Positions 42,676 to 51,589 of a DNA stretch of 64,000 nt are shown here, piece by piece (position 1 is the first letter of the stretch; each line of letters begins with the position of its first letter). Under the pieces are notes generated by a model. The model saw nothing but the letters and a program-made list of their open reading frames with translations, had not been told where the DNA came from and did no database searches. This stretch comes from Thioclava sp. JE_KL1 (GTDB lineage Bacteria > Pseudomonadota > Alphaproteobacteria > Rhodobacterales > Rhodobacteraceae): positions 307,091-371,090 of the forward strand of contig NZ_WBJS01000007.1 of the NCBI RefSeq assembly GCF_009296265.1, read 5' to 3'. The position numbers were made by a program, and so were the translations under genes.

Positions 42676-44247
42676 ATGTCACGCATCGCCGATTCAGCGC
42701 CTGCGGTGGAAGTTCATGACCTGTCGAAGGCCTACGGTCCCACTGTCGCCAATGACAGGGTCAGCTTCTCCGTGGCTCGCGGCCGCGTCCACGCCCTGCT
42801 CGGCGAAAACGGTGCCGGCAAGTCGACCACCATGAAACTGCTCTCGGGGCTCGTGCGGCCAGATTCTGGCACGATCCGAATAGGCGGTCGCGACGTCAGC
42901 TTGCGCAATGCGCGCGATGCCCATGCCGCGGGGATCCAGACCGCCTTCCAGGAGCTGACGCTGGTCCCAGACCTGAGCGTGCTCGACAACATGCTGCTGG
43001 GTCGGTCGCGCCGGACGATCATCGGCACGCTGGACCGCAGCCGTGCGCGGCGCGAGGTGATCGCACATTTTGAAGCGCTGGGCCTCGAAGTCGATCTCGA
43101 TGCGTTGGCCGAGGAGCTGACTTTGGCTGTGCGTCAGAAGATTGAGATCGCCCGCGCTCTTTACCGCCAGCCCGAAATCCTTTTGCTCGACGAGCCGACA
43201 TCGGCACTCTCTGGCAGCGATGTCGACTGGCTCGGCCGGATCATCGCGGACGCGGCCGCGCAGGGGATTACCGTGCTGTTCATCTCGCACCGCTTGCCCG
43301 AAGTGCGCGCCTTCTGCGATACGCTCACCATCTTGCGCAACGGACGGTCCGTGACCTCGGCGAAGGTCGCGGATGTCAGTGATGCCGAAGTGGTCGAGAT
43401 GATCGTGGGCCGCTCGGTCGAAAATGCCTTCCCGCCGCGCCGCGCCCCGAAGGAGATCGCGGGGCAGGTCCCGGTTCTCGCCACTCGCGCGCTGTCGGCG
43501 GGGCCGAAGCTGCGCGAGGCCGAAATTTCTCTACATAAGGGAGAAATCCTCGGGATTGCCGGGCTGCAAGGCATGGGGCAGGAGGCGCTGTTCTCCGCCC
43601 TTTTCGGACAGGAGCGGTTGCGCGCGGGCCATATCGAGCTGGACGGGACGCCCCTCCATCTGCGCGCCCCGGCCGATGCGCTGCATCCATCTGTCGCGAT
43701 CGGGCTCGTGCCCGAGGAACGCAAGACGCAAGGTTTGTTCCTGGAACTCAGCGGGCGGCAGAATGCCAGCCTGCCCGTGCTCTCGCGGTTTCACCGGGGG
43801 CCGGTTCTCGATGACGGGGAGGAGGCGCGTGCCGCTGCGGGGGCTTTCGCCGCCGTCGAGGTGGACGAACGCGCGCATTACCTGCCCGCGGGCGCGTTCT
43901 CGGGCGGCAATCAGCAGAAGATCGTGCTGGCCAAGTGGCTCGTGGCGCAAAGTCGGATTCTGCTCCTCTTCGATCCGACGCGCGGCATCGATGTCGGGAC
44001 GAAAGAGCAAATCTATGCGCTGCTGCGCGCCTATACGGATGCAGGCGGATCGGTCCTGCTCCATTCCACCGAAATCCCTGAACTCGTGCATCTGTGCGAC
44101 CGGGTCGGCGTCCTCTACGAGGGTCGGCTGTCGTGTTGGCTCGAGGGTGAAGAATTGAGCGAGAACGCGATCATGCAGGCCACGCTCGGCGGGAACGCAC
44201 CGCTGAAGGGAGATACGACGCATCCGAAACAGGAGGTCCGGGCATGA
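42676..44247 (+). CDS. Sugar ABC transporter ATPase (RbsA/XylG-like, two domains)
   Basis: A 523-residue double ATPase of the CUT2 class. First domain: Walker A LLGENGAGKSTTMKLLSG, Walker B EILLLDEPTSAL. The second domain has a degenerate Walker A (AGLQGMGQEAL) but an intact signature FSGGNQQKIVLAKWL, as usual in this class. It overlaps the permease gene by ATGA. Confidence 0.93.
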   Translation: MSRIADSAPAVEVHDLSKAYGPTVANDRVSFSVARGRVHALLGENGAGKSTTMKLLSGLVRPDSGTIRIGGRDVSLRNARDAHAAGIQTAFQELTLVPDLSVLDNMLLGRSRRTIIGTLDRSRARREVIAHFEALGLEVDLDALAEELTLAVRQKIEIARALYRQPEILLLDEPTSALSGSDVDWLGRIIADAAAQGITVLFISHRLPEVRAFCDTLTILRNGRSVTSAKVADVSDAEVVEMIVGRSVENAFPPRRAPKEIAGQVPVLATRALSAGPKLREAEISLHKGEILGIAGLQGMGQEALFSALFGQERLRAGHIELDGTPLHLRAPADALHPSVAIGLVPEERKTQGLFLELSGRQNASLPVLSRFHRGPVLDDGEEARAAAGAFAAVEVDERAHYLPAGAFSGGNQQKIVLAKWLVAQSRILLLFDPTRGIDVGTKEQIYALLRAYTDAGGSVLLHSTEIPELVHLCDRVGVLYEGRLSCWLEGEELSENAIMQATLGGNAPLKGDTTHPKQEVRA

Positions 44248-46307
44248 GTGACCAAAGCCTATCATCCGGGGCCACGCCGCGGCGCAAGTCCTCCAACTGG
44301 CTACGCAGCCTGCGTCACGGACAGGCCGTGATCGTCGCGGCGCTGGTGCTGGCGGGGCTCATGGCGTTGAACGCGGGGCTGAGCCCCTATCCGCTGAGCT
44401 ATTTCGACATCTCATTTCTCGCAAGCGGCGGGGCGACCTCGGCGATCGCGGCTGCAGGGCAAACACTGGTTATCCTGTCGGGCGGGTTCGATTTGTCGGC
44501 AGGGGCGGTGGTCTCGCTGGTCAACGCGGTGCTTGCGACCTCGATGGACCCGGCGAACATGCAGGCCTCCGTGCCGCTCTGGACCGCGATCGGGATCGGT
44601 ATCGGCATGGCCGTGGGTGCGGTGAACGGCTTTTTCGTGGCCGTGGTGCGCCTGCAGCCCATCGTGGTCACCTTGGCGGTGATGTTCATCGTGCAAGGGC
44701 TGACGCTCCTTGTGATGGCAATGCCGGGCGGCTTCGTCGCGCCTTCGCTCGCATCCGTCTATCTTGGGGACACGATCCCTGGTCTTCTCCCCGCACCGAT
44801 CACGCTGATGCTCGTGCTGGTGGCGCTGTGGCTCTGGCTCAAGCGCACGGGCTACGGGATTACGCTCTATGCAGTGGGCAGCGATGCGGAGGCTGCCCGA
44901 GCGACAGGGCTTCACGCGCGCACCGTTACCTTTGCGACCTATGTGCTCGCAGGTGGGCTTTACGGGCTCGCCGGTGTTTTCGTGAGCGCCCAGACCGGCA
45001 GCGGCGACCCGCTGGTGGGGAACTCGCTTCTGCTGCCGACCTTCGCGGCTGTGGTGATCGGCGGCACCCGTCTTGGCGGTGGTAAAGGCGGTGTGCTGGG
45101 CACGATCCTCGGGGCCTATATCCTGATGATCGTCGTGAACCTTCTGCTGTCGCTCAACGTCTCGGCTTACTATTCGACCATCGCGGAAAGCGCAGTGCTC
45201 CTGATCGCGGTGCTCGCAGGCTCGCTGCGCCGTGACAGCACGCTCTCGCAGCGCCTGCGCGAAGTCACCGATGCGATCGGCGCCCGGCGGCGCGGATGGC
45301 TCGTAGGCCAACGCTCGGGTGAGGATCACAGGCTTGCTTTCACGCGACCGGCAGAGACCGCCCCCGCGCAAACTTTCCTGCAACGTCACGGTCATACGCT
45401 GCGCCACGTTCTGCCCGCCTGGATCTGCCTCGTGGTGGTCCTGATCGCGACGCAGCTGGTGCTGGGCAATGTCTTCAGCGGCTGGCGCTACTGGGACTCG
45501 CTCCTTGTGCTCTCGAGCTTCCTCGCGATCCTCGCTCTGGGGCAGGGCGCGGTGATCCTGACCGGGGGGCTGGACCTGTCGTTGCCCTGGAGCATCGCGC
45601 TGTCGGGCGTGATGCTGACCGGGCTCGTTGGCGGCCAAGACATGGGGTTGCTCACGGCGCTGCCGGTCGTCTTCGCGGTGGCTGCGCTGATCGGGCTCGC
45701 GAACGGGCTGGGCGTCGTGGCGCTGGGCCTGTCGCCGATCGTCGTGACGCTCGCGATGAACGGCATTCTTCAGGGCGCGGCCTTGATCTGGTCGGGCGGC
45801 ACGCCCGCCGGGTTCGCACCGCCCTCGCTGCGTTGGCTGATGACCGGCAAGCTGATGGGCGTGACCCCGGTGATCATCTTCATGGCCGCCTTCGTCGCTC
45901 TCGCGATCGTCCTGTTGGGACGCACCGCGTTCGGGCGCCGGGTCTACGCGGTCGGCAACAGCGAACTGGCGGCGCGCCTCTCAGGGGTGCGCACAGGGCG
46001 GGTTATCATCTCTGTCTACATCCTCTCGGCGCTCTGCGCGGCGCTGGTCGGCGTTCTGCTGGCGGGCTTTTCCGGACAGGCGAGCCTCGGGATGGGGGAT
46101 GACTACCTTCTGCCCTCGATCGCGGTCGTCGTCGTGGGTGGGGCGCTGATCACCGGTGGCCGCGGGCATTACGCGGGCATGCTGGGCGGCGCACTGCTGC
46201 TGACCGCGATGCAGACCCTGCTTGCCGGCACCGCGCTGCCCTTCGCATTCCGCTCAGTGTTCTTCGGGCTCGTCATCCTGATGGCCGTGATCGCATTGCG
46301 CAAATAA
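44244..46307 (+). CDS. Fused double ABC sugar permease (two RbsC-like units in one chain)
   Basis: A 687-residue membrane protein, about twice the length of an RbsC permease. Unit 1 (~1-330) has 'TLVILSGGFDLSAGAVVSL' and unit 2 (~380-687) 'AVILTGGLDLSLPWSIALSG', the same conserved loop; each also has an 'AVGS/NSELAARLSG' type cytoplasmic EAA-like stretch. The two are joined by a soluble linker of roughly 60 residues. A single chain thus probably replaces the usual permease dimer. It is coupled to the ATPase (ATGA) and precedes the enzyme genes. Confidence 0.9.
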   Translation: MSDQSLSSGATPRRKSSNWLRSLRHGQAVIVAALVLAGLMALNAGLSPYPLSYFDISFLASGGATSAIAAAGQTLVILSGGFDLSAGAVVSLVNAVLATSMDPANMQASVPLWTAIGIGIGMAVGAVNGFFVAVVRLQPIVVTLAVMFIVQGLTLLVMAMPGGFVAPSLASVYLGDTIPGLLPAPITLMLVLVALWLWLKRTGYGITLYAVGSDAEAARATGLHARTVTFATYVLAGGLYGLAGVFVSAQTGSGDPLVGNSLLLPTFAAVVIGGTRLGGGKGGVLGTILGAYILMIVVNLLLSLNVSAYYSTIAESAVLLIAVLAGSLRRDSTLSQRLREVTDAIGARRRGWLVGQRSGEDHRLAFTRPAETAPAQTFLQRHGHTLRHVLPAWICLVVVLIATQLVLGNVFSGWRYWDSLLVLSSFLAILALGQGAVILTGGLDLSLPWSIALSGVMLTGLVGGQDMGLLTALPVVFAVAALIGLANGLGVVALGLSPIVVTLAMNGILQGAALIWSGGTPAGFAPPSLRWLMTGKLMGVTPVIIFMAAFVALAIVLLGRTAFGRRVYAVGNSELAARLSGVRTGRVIISVYILSALCAALVGVLLAGFSGQASLGMGDDYLLPSIAVVVVGGALITGGRGHYAGMLGGALLLTAMQTLLAGTALPFAFRSVFFGLVILMAVIALRK

Positions 46308-46321
46308 CCAAGGAGATTTCG

Positions 46322-47116
46322 ATGAGTGATACATCCAGGATGAAATTGCCCGGCCTCGAGGGCAAACGCATTGCGGTCACGGCGGGCGCTTCCGGCATCG
46401 GTCTGTGCATCGCGCGGGAACTGGCTCGGCAAGGCGCGCGGCTGGCTATCTGCGATATCGATGAAGCCGCGCTTGAACGTGCCGCGCGGGAGCTGGGCGC
46501 CGACGTGGCCCTGCGCGCCGACGTCTCGGATGAAGCTGCGGTGGCATCTTTCTTCGAGGCGATCGGGAAGACCCTCGGCGGGCTCGATGCGCTGGTCAAC
46601 AATGCCGGCATTGCGGGGCCTACCGGCTCGGTCGACGAAATCTCGCCTGAGGATTGGCGGCGTTGCCTCGATATCGGCCTGACCGGGCAGTTTCTATGCA
46701 CGCGGAAAGCGGTGCCGATGCTGCGCGCGGCAGGGGGGGGAGCGATCGTCAATATCTCCTCCTCGGCGGGCAAGTTCGGCTATGCGTTCCGGACGCCCTA
46801 CGCTTCGGCCAAATGGGGGGTGATCGGGTTCACCCAGAGCCTCGCGAAGGAGCTCGGTCCCGAGAATATCCGTGCCAATGCGATCCTGCCCGGCATTATC
46901 GAAGGGCCGCGGATCGAAGGTGTGATCGCAGCTCGCGCGAAGCAGACCGGGATCAGCGATGAAGAGATGACCGAGCGGTATCTGTCGAACGTCTCGCTGC
47001 GCCGGATGACCCCGCCCGAGGACGTGGCGGACATGGCCGCCTTCCTGATCGCCGAGACCGGGCGCAACCTGTCGGGGCAGAGCTTCCCCGTCGATGGCAA
47101 CGTGGAGACCTTGTGA
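46322..47116 (+). CDS. SDR-family sugar dehydrogenase
   Basis: A 264-residue classical short-chain dehydrogenase: cofactor site TAGASGIGLCI (20-30), NNAG (93-96), catalytic Ser 147, Tyr 160 and Lys 164 (YASAK), and the usual C-terminal 'LSGQSFPVDGNVETL'. In this operon it most plausibly oxidises the imported sugar at C1 to a lactone, which the SMP-30 enzyme would open. It overlaps the next gene (TGATG). Confidence 0.87.
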   Translation: MSDTSRMKLPGLEGKRIAVTAGASGIGLCIARELARQGARLAICDIDEAALERAARELGADVALRADVSDEAAVASFFEAIGKTLGGLDALVNNAGIAGPTGSVDEISPEDWRRCLDIGLTGQFLCTRKAVPMLRAAGGGAIVNISSSAGKFGYAFRTPYASAKWGVIGFTQSLAKELGPENIRANAILPGIIEGPRIEGVIAARAKQTGISDEEMTERYLSNVSLRRMTPPEDVADMAAFLIAETGRNLSGQSFPVDGNVETL

Positions 47117-48057
47117 TGAAAGACCCTGTCGCCTGCGTCGGTTCGGGGCTTATCGGGCGCGCCTGGGCCATCGTGTTCGCCCGCGCCGGTCATCCGGTGC
47201 GGTTGTGGGACGAGGTCCCCGCCGCGCCAAAGGCCGCGCGCGACTTCGCCGCCGAGATGCTGCCGGAACTGGAGCGTCTGGGCCTCATCCCCGGAACCGC
47301 CGAGGAAGCCCTCGCGCGCATCGAGCCGGTCGCCACGCTCGAAGAGGCGCTCGAGGGCGCGCGGCACGTGCAGGAGAGCACTTTCGAGGAAATCGGAGTG
47401 AAGCGCGAAATCTTCGCACGTCTCGACGCGATCGTCGGACCCGATACCGTGCTCGCCTCTTCGTCGTCGGCCCTGCTGCCGTCGGCCATTTCCGAGGGGC
47501 TCGCGGGGCGTCACAGGGTCATGGTCAATCATCCGATCAATCCCGCCTATCTCGTGCCCGCAGCAGAGTTGGTGCCCGCGCCCTGGACCGATCCCGCGCT
47601 CCTTGAGCGCACGGCGGATCTTCTGCGCGATGCCGGCATGCGCCCGATCGTCATGCAGAAGGAAATCGACGGCTTCGTGATGAACCGCCTTCAGGGCGCG
47701 CTTCTGCATGAGGCGTTCCGGCTTGTGGCCGATGGATATGCCAGCACCGAAGACGTCGATATCGGGTTGCGCGAAGGGCTCGCGCTTCGCTGGTCCTTCA
47801 TCGGCCCGTTCGAGACCATCGACCTCAACGCGCCCGAGGGCGTGCGGCAATATGTGACGCGCTACGGCGGCATTTATGACGGCATGGCGGGGCAACCCGC
47901 GGCGGACTGGCGCGGCCCCGTGCTGGACCGGATCGAGGCGGAGCGCCGTGCGGCGCTTCCCGCAGACGAGCTTGCTCAGCGGCAGGCGTGGCGAGACCGG
48001 CGCCTCATGGCGCTCGCCGCTCACAAGCGCCGCGCAACAGACGAAATCGGAGATTGA
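47116..48057 (+). CDS. 3-hydroxyacyl-CoA dehydrogenase-fold enzyme, lambda-crystallin / L-gulonate 3-dehydrogenase-like
   Basis: A 313-residue NAD-dependent dehydrogenase. The Rossmann start is ACVGSGLIGRAWAIVFARAG; catalytic residues fit Ser 116-118 (ASSSSAL), His 139 (VNHPINPAYLVP) and Asn 190 (MNRLQ). 'LREGLALRWSFIGPFETIDL' closely follows the pattern of lambda-crystallin (CRYL1), which oxidises L-gulonate at C3. L-carnitine dehydrogenase shares this fold, but the sugar-transport context favours a sugar acid. The ATG at 47116 overlaps the SDR stop (TGATG). Confidence 0.85.
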   Translation: MKDPVACVGSGLIGRAWAIVFARAGHPVRLWDEVPAAPKAARDFAAEMLPELERLGLIPGTAEEALARIEPVATLEEALEGARHVQESTFEEIGVKREIFARLDAIVGPDTVLASSSSALLPSAISEGLAGRHRVMVNHPINPAYLVPAAELVPAPWTDPALLERTADLLRDAGMRPIVMQKEIDGFVMNRLQGALLHEAFRLVADGYASTEDVDIGLREGLALRWSFIGPFETIDLNAPEGVRQYVTRYGGIYDGMAGQPAADWRGPVLDRIEAERRAALPADELAQRQAWRDRRLMALAAHKRRATDEIGD

Positions 48058-48061
48058 TAGA

Positions 48062-48988
48062 ATGCCAGACAAGGTCATCCTCACCTGCGCCGTGACCGGC
48101 GCCATCCACACGCCAACGATGTCGGACCACCTGCCCATCACGCCCGACGAGATCGCTGAAGCCGCGATCGGGGCGGCCGAAGCGGGGGCCGCGATCCTGC
48201 ACCTGCATGCCCGTGACCCGAAAACCGGCAAGCCTGACCAGTCGGCCGAGGCCTTCGCGCCGTTCTTGGGCCGGATCAAGCAGGCGACGAACGCGGTGGT
48301 GAATATCACCACCGGCGGTTCGCCCTACATGACGGTTGACGAGCGCACGAAGCCCGCGGCGCAATGGGCGCCCGAGGTCGCCTCGCTCAACATGGGGTCG
48401 ATGAATTTCGGCTTCTTCCCGCTTCTCGCGAAATACAAGGAGTTCAAGCACGCATGGGAGCGCGAGCATCTCGAGGGGTCGCGTGACCTCGTCTTCCGCA
48501 ATTCGTTCAAGGACATCGAATACGTGCTGGAGACCTGTTACGACAACGGCACCCGGTTCGAGTTCGAATGCTACGATATCTCGCATCTCTACAACCTCGC
48601 GCATTTCGCGGACCGTGGCCTCGTGAAGCCGCCGTTCTTCGTTCAGTCCGTCTTTGGCCTGCTGGGGGGGATCGGCACCCATCCCGAGGATGTCATGCAC
48701 ATGAAGCGCACGGCAGACCGTCTCTTCGGAAAGGATTTCCGCTGGTCGGTTCTGGGTGCCGGCAAGGACCAGTTCCGCATCGCCACACAGGCACTGAGCA
48801 TGGGGGGCAATATCCGCGTCGGTCTCGAGGACAGCATCTGGATCTCGCGCGGCAAGCTTGCAGAGAGCAACGCCCAACAGGTCGCCAAGGCGCGCGCCCT
48901 CGTCGAGGGGCTGGGCCTCGAGCTCGCGACGCCGGACGAGGCGCGCGAGATGCTCGCGCTCAAAGGCGGCGACGCCGTGAACTTCTGA
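48062..48988 (+). CDS. Beta-keto acid cleavage enzyme (BKACE, DUF849)
   Basis: A 308-residue zinc-dependent BKACE. Metal ligands lie in AILHLHARD (His 47, His 49), and the family stretches 'VNITTGGSPYMTVDER', 'FEFECYDISHLYNLA', 'FFVQSVFGLLGGIGT' and 'GLEDSIWISRG' are present. BKACEs react a 3-keto acid with acetyl-CoA to give acetoacetate and a shorter acyl-CoA. Beside a C3 dehydrogenase this suggests cleavage of a 3-keto sugar acid. ATG 48062 has GGAG upstream; 4 bp after the previous gene. Confidence 0.9.
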   Translation: MPDKVILTCAVTGAIHTPTMSDHLPITPDEIAEAAIGAAEAGAAILHLHARDPKTGKPDQSAEAFAPFLGRIKQATNAVVNITTGGSPYMTVDERTKPAAQWAPEVASLNMGSMNFGFFPLLAKYKEFKHAWEREHLEGSRDLVFRNSFKDIEYVLETCYDNGTRFEFECYDISHLYNLAHFADRGLVKPPFFVQSVFGLLGGIGTHPEDVMHMKRTADRLFGKDFRWSVLGAGKDQFRIATQALSMGGNIRVGLEDSIWISRGKLAESNAQQVAKARALVEGLGLELATPDEAREMLALKGGDAVNF

Positions 48989-49014
48989 ACCGGATACCAA
49001 GGGAGGAGACCAAC

Positions 49015-49893
49015 ATGCAGATCGATATTCTGCTCGACGTGAAGACGACGCTGGGCGAGGGCCCGGTCTGGGACGTCGAAAGCCAGCGGCTCTATTTCAT
49101 CGACTCGATGGATGGACGTGTGTTTCGCTGCACTGCGGACGGGACGGAGCTGCGCGCCTGGGATGTGCCGGGCAAGATCGGCTCGATGGCGGTGCGCAAG
49201 GACGGCAAGGACGCCATCGTCTCGCTCGACAAGGGGTTCTGGTTACTGGATTTCGACAGCGGCGATTGCGAGTTGCTGCACGACCCGGAGGCTAATCTCG
49301 CCACGACCCGTATCAACGACGGAAAATGCGACCGGCGCGGACGGTTTTTCGCCGGCTCGATGGACATGCAGGAAGAGGGGCCGCTGGGCGCACTCTACCG
49401 CGTCGATCCCGACCTGAGCGTAACCAAGCTCGAGGAGGGGATCATCTGCTCGAACGGGCCTTGCTTCTCGCCGGACGACAAGACCTTCTACTTCACCGAT
49501 ACCTGGACCGGTGAGATCTGGGCTTATGACTATGATATCGAGACGGGCGGCATTTCGAACCGTCGCACCTTTGCGAAGGCCGATACCTCCAACGGGGGCG
49601 CCGCGGACGGGGCGACGGTCGATGCGGAGGGCTATTACTGGATGGCGCTGGTCTATGATGGGCGGATCTGCCGCTTCGCACCGGACGGCACGCTCGATAT
49701 GGAAATCCCGATGCCAGTGAAGAAGGTCACGAGCGTCCAGTTCGGCGGCCCTGATCTCGACGTGCTCTACGTCACGTCGATGGCAAAGCCCCCACTGCCG
49801 CGTTTTCCCGACGACGGTGTTCAGCGCGGCAGCCTGTTCGCGATCCGCGGTCTCGGCGTGAAAGGCGTTCCGGAGCCGCGCTTCGGCGGCTAA
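49015..49893 (+). CDS. SMP-30/gluconolactonase-family lactonase
   Basis: A 292-residue beta-propeller hydrolase. Metal-binding features of the SMP-30 family are 'LGEGPVWD' (Glu), 'TTRINDGKCDRRGRFFAGSM' (Asn/Asp) and 'CSNGPCFSPDDKTFYFTDTW'. 'GGAADGATVDAEGYYWMAL' follows. It should open a sugar lactone made by the SDR. A GGGAGGAG site precedes ATG 49015. The last gene of the operon. Confidence 0.9.
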   Translation: MQIDILLDVKTTLGEGPVWDVESQRLYFIDSMDGRVFRCTADGTELRAWDVPGKIGSMAVRKDGKDAIVSLDKGFWLLDFDSGDCELLHDPEANLATTRINDGKCDRRGRFFAGSMDMQEEGPLGALYRVDPDLSVTKLEEGIICSNGPCFSPDDKTFYFTDTWTGEIWAYDYDIETGGISNRRTFAKADTSNGGAADGATVDAEGYYWMALVYDGRICRFAPDGTLDMEIPMPVKKVTSVQFGGPDLDVLYVTSMAKPPLPRFPDDGVQRGSLFAIRGLGVKGVPEPRFGG

Positions 49894-50341
49894 GCTCTCA
49901 AAGCCGACCTCATCCAAAGCCCTGCGCGCACTCCGCGCGCAGGCGCATCCAGAGGGGCTGCGTGAGACCGAAGAGCGGCCAAACGTGTCGTCGCGCAAAT
50001 CAGTGTTCAGGCGAACCGTTTGCTGTTCTTTCTCCCGAATATGATTTGCGAGTTTCTATCGCTTCGCCAATCCGCTGGTGTTCTTTTTCTTACGCCCTGA
50101 GCCGCCGCGCGAGACGTTGCACCATCACCCGCGTCCAGTTCGGGCGAATCTCGTCTGTCTGTTTGTAAAGCAGGGGTCGAGGCTGTCACGCCGATCCGCA
50201 ATCCAGCCGTTCGAAAAGCCTACCTACAGTCTGTCATATAGCTAGTTTTTCCTGCGCCGTTTTTTGCACCGGTCTCCTGCCCGTTTTTTCAGGTCACCCT
50301 CTTATCCTCGAGTGAGAGCCACGGAAGGAAAGAGGTGATCC
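49894..50341. other. Gene-free junction with ydcF start relic
   Basis: No intact gene. It opens with a 9-bp GC hairpin (49921-49943), CCTGCGCGC / GCGCGCAGG without a T run, possibly the operon end. On the - strand, 50098-50175 reads 'LLYKQTDEIRPNWTRVMV', ending in RLARRLRA and a stop, the tail of some lost gene. At 50198-50262 lies the ydcF-start repeat, then the relaxase promoter area. Confidence 0.5.
50198..50262. repeat. Direct repeat copy 2 (ydcF start relic)
   Basis: Resembles 40571-40636. The - strand peptide is GRLFERLDC against GSFLERLDC in the ydcF fragment, and the position of its ATG is GTA here (50225-50227), so it cannot start. It marks the right edge of the sugar-acid block. 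Confidence 0.6.
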
Positions 50342-51589
50342 ATGAGCTATCAGTTTGTCCATATCGAATGTTATTCGGCCGCCCCGCGCAAGGTGAAGGG
50401 GGCGCCAGAACAGGTGAACACGGCCGTGCAGGTCTTCGGCGAAGCGATGCGGGTGCCGCGCTATTCGCGCCATGTCGACGAGCCGAAAGCGCCGATTACG
50501 CTTGACGGCACGACGACGCTCAAGAAGCTCGAGGTGCTCTGGACCGAGAAGGTGCAGAAGATCCGTGAGACCGTGAAAAGTGCGAAAGGCACGAGCTATC
50601 AGCGTCGGCTGCGCCGGGATGCAGCGACGCTCTACACGGAAATTCACTCGCACCCCCTTTCGGTGGAGGCCTTCAGGCGTGATGAGAAGTGCTATCGTCC
50701 GCAAATCCTCAGCTGGGCGGAACGGGTGCTCACGCATTTCGAAAGGCGCATGCCCAAGGGAATTGAGTGGGCAGCAGTGCTGCATCTCGATGAGACCCAT
50801 GTCCACCTCCACATCCTTGCGATCAATGTCGAAGACCCGAAACTCGATGCGAACAAGCTGCATGCGGGCAAGCGCGCAGCCGCGGAGGTTCGCGCCTCCT
50901 GCGAGACCCCTTCGGCCATTTGCTCTCTCCCGCGCCCCATCCCCAAGCCTCTTCCGCCGAGGCCGCGCAAACGGGCTCTTGGCAAACGACCGGAGACCAT
51001 CGCGCGCAACAAGGTGCATAATGCCACGCGTCTCGAGGCGTGGCGCTCGGCTTCACGAAAGGCGCACGCTGAGAATGCCCAGACGCTTGCGGCGTGGAAG
51101 GAAGAGAACCGCACCCATCTGAAGGCGGCTCGAAAACTGCGGGGTGAGGTTCCGGAAATGGTCGCCTACCGTGCGGCCATGCGTCAGTTCCAGGACGATT
51201 ACCACCGGGCGGTCGGAGAGCACTGCGGGCTCTTGCGCGACGGGCCGCGAAAAGCGCGGCTATCGACGAAGCAACATGCCGCGCGCAAAGCGATTGCGGC
51301 ACAGATGCAGGGGGCGTTCGCGGAGCTCGACCGAAGAGCCCTGGATTTTGCGCAAAAGCAGGCCGCCCTGCGCGATGTCATCGCGGCGCTTTCCGACGGC
51401 CGTGCCGAAATCTCGGGTGGCGACATCGTGATGGAGGATATGCCTGCCTCCCTCAAGGCGCTCGGTGACACTGCGGAGGACTGGATGATCCGTGCTGTGC
51501 TGGATCTCTTGGTGCGGGCTGGTGAGGCCGGGGTTGGTGCGCTGCAGCCGGCGCGCGATGAGGAGTTTGACGGACCGGGAATGCAGTGA
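50342..51589 (+). CDS. Mobilisation relaxase (MobV/Pre-like), orphan
   Basis: A 415-residue protein with the relaxase three-histidine motif HLDETHVHLHI (His 148, 153, 155, 157), preceded by a helical region with 'ILSWAERVLTHFERRMPKG'. This matches plasmid-recombination/mobilisation relaxases that nick an origin of transfer. The long C-terminal part is coiled and basic ('RKARLSTKQHAARKAIAAQM'). The AGGAAAGAGGTG ribosome site lies just before the ATG. No partner mob gene or oriT was recognised nearby. It probably descends from an integrated mobilisable plasmid. Confidence 0.72.
   Translation: MSYQFVHIECYSAAPRKVKGAPEQVNTAVQVFGEAMRVPRYSRHVDEPKAPITLDGTTTLKKLEVLWTEKVQKIRETVKSAKGTSYQRRLRRDAATLYTEIHSHPLSVEAFRRDEKCYRPQILSWAERVLTHFERRMPKGIEWAAVLHLDETHVHLHILAINVEDPKLDANKLHAGKRAAAEVRASCETPSAICSLPRPIPKPLPPRPRKRALGKRPETIARNKVHNATRLEAWRSASRKAHAENAQTLAAWKEENRTHLKAARKLRGEVPEMVAYRAAMRQFQDDYHRAVGEHCGLLRDGPRKARLSTKQHAARKAIAAQMQGAFAELDRRALDFAQKQAALRDVIAALSDGRAEISGGDIVMEDMPASLKALGDTAEDWMIRAVLDLLVRAGEAGVGALQPARDEEFDGPGMQ

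Noticed and set aside
44412..45638. Long - strand frame opposite the fused permease
   Set aside because: Same His/Arg/Asp-rich shadow composition; no ribosome site or family motif.
46798..48312. 504-codon - strand frame opposite SDR and dehydrogenase genes
   Set aside because: Antisense to two motif-complete enzymes, no recognisable domain.
47116..48988. L-carnitine degradation (carnitine dehydrogenase plus BKACE)
   Set aside because: The enzyme pair would fit, but sugar-type transporter, SMP-30 lactonase and CRYL1-like pattern argue for a sugar acid; no carnitine or betaine genes nearby.
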